NCBI GenBank assembly: GCA_026399835.1
Contig: JAPLQE010000054.1
Location: forward strand, 1-64,000
Length of the DNA stretch: 64,000 nucleotides
From: Burkholderiales bacterium
Lineage (GTDB): Bacteria; Pseudomonadota; Gammaproteobacteria; Burkholderiales; Burkholderiaceae_E
Direction of reading: 5' to 3'
The notes below the pieces were generated by a model. It was not told where the DNA came from. It ran no database searches and saw only the letters and a list, made by a program, of their open reading frames with translations. Positions 63,582-64,000 of this stretch are shown piece after piece (positions within the stretch are counted from its first letter, which is position 1; every line of letters starts with the position of its first letter). The position numbers and the translations under genes are program-made.

Positions 63582-64000
63582 ATGCCCAGCGCACCGTCCA
63601 CCCAGCTCGACACCTTCCCGAATCCCGCCCCCGGCCGAGACTACCTGGTGCACATCGAGGTCCCCGAGTTCACCTGCCTGTGCCCGCTGACCGGCCAGCC
63701 CGACTTCGCGACCCTGATCATCGACTACGTGCCCGAGCGCAAGAATCTCGAGCTCAAGGCGCTCAAGCTCTACATGTGGTCGTTCCGGGACCAGGGCGCC
63801 TTCCACGAAGCGGTGACCAACCGCATCCTCGACGAGATGGTGGCCGCGACCCGGCCGCGCTTCATGCGCCTGACAGCACGCTGGTACGTCCGCGGCGGCA
63901 TCTTCACGACCGTGGTCGCCGAACACCGCAAGCGTGGCTGGAAGCCCGAGCCGCGGGTTGAACTCGGTTCGTTCCCGGCCGAAGCGAGCACTCGGGGCTA
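63582..64000 (+). CDS. queF: NADPH-dependent 7-cyano-7-deazaguanine reductase QueF (3' end cut by the window)
   Basis: 139 codons are visible before the sequence ends in TA, probably the first two bases of the stop, so the protein is essentially complete. It reduces preQ0 to preQ1 in queuosine synthesis. The catalytic Cys is in [13 protein letters not shown] near residue 34, and the family motif [20 protein letters not shown] follows. It is the short unimodular type. The Shine-Dalgarno GGAG stands 6 bases before the ATG. The leader contains a terminator-like hairpin. Confidence 0.93.
   Translation, partial: MPSAPSTQLDTFPNPAPGRDYLVHIEVPEFTCLCPLTGQPDFATLIIDYVPERKNLELKALKLYMWSFRDQGAFHEAVTNRILDEMVAATRPRFMRLTARWYVRGGIFTTVVAEHRKRGWKPEPRVELGSFPAEASTRG

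Noticed and set aside
63303..63926. 5' extension of the smc frame across the queF region
   Set aside because: The frame is open but has no SMC homology before [14 protein letters not shown], and queF lies on the other strand.

Overview
The window is high-GC bacterial chromosome, and its conserved gene order points to a betaproteobacterium close to the Burkholderiales. Three blocks support this: rpsB-tsf-pyrH-frr-uppS-cdsA-dxr-rseP-bamA-skp-lpxD-fabZ-lpxA-lpxB-rnhB-rRNA/tRNA methylase followed by the divergent ppsR/ppsA pair; guaA-guaB next to rnfH-ratA and smpB; and smc-zipA-ligA. No rRNA, tRNA, CRISPR array or intact insertion sequence was recognised. All calls come from reading the sequence; no database search was run.

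Layout. 0-7.6 kb is accessory: a TsdA-like dihaem cytochrome c, an XRE-type regulator, a secreted protein with two YcgJ/Fels-1-type repeats, then three closely packed genes for exported or lipid-anchored proteins (phospholipase D-like, calcineurin-like phosphoesterase, alpha/beta hydrolase) and a decayed SOUL haem-binding gene. 7.7-10 kb is a MASE1-EAL c-di-GMP protein. 10.1-13.2 kb is a probable island: a frameshifted effector-like gene with a small hypothetical gene behind it, a PEP-CTERM protein of visibly lower GC, and about 420 bp of non-coding DNA. 13.2-16.1 kb is a universal stress protein with a P-type ATPase. 16.3-21.4 kb is housekeeping (guaB-guaA, ratA-rnfH, smpB).

21.4-27.8 kb is the most interesting part. 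A QseBC/PmrAB-like two-component system converges on five overlapping genes: thermostable haemolysin family protein, AMP-forming acyl ligase, haem-oxygenase-like diiron protein of the TenA superfamily, short-chain dehydrogenase, and a periplasmic repeat protein. A direct repeat of the PmrA/QseB type (CTTAAC-N5-CTTAAC) lies just upstream of the five-gene unit. I read this as a candidate small-molecule pathway under control of the neighbouring kinase and regulator. That reading is inference.

27.9-31.5 kb holds the SPFH/NfeD membrane pair, a branched-chain amino-acid-type binding protein with a clear promoter and terminator, and a META-MliC fusion lipoprotein. 31.6-35.1 kb is ppsA/ppsR. 35.1-50.4 kb is the long minus-strand translation/envelope operon. 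It joins protein synthesis (rpsB, tsf, frr), UMP kinase, undecaprenyl and isoprenoid precursors (uppS, dxr), phospholipid (cdsA), outer-membrane assembly (rseP, bamA, skp) and lipid A (lpxD, fabZ, lpxA, lpxB). 50.7-54.1 kb is map-glnD on the plus strand. 54.1-63.3 kb is def, mtnP, galU, ligA, zipA and smc on the minus strand. The right edge is queF, preceded by a leader with a possible attenuator.
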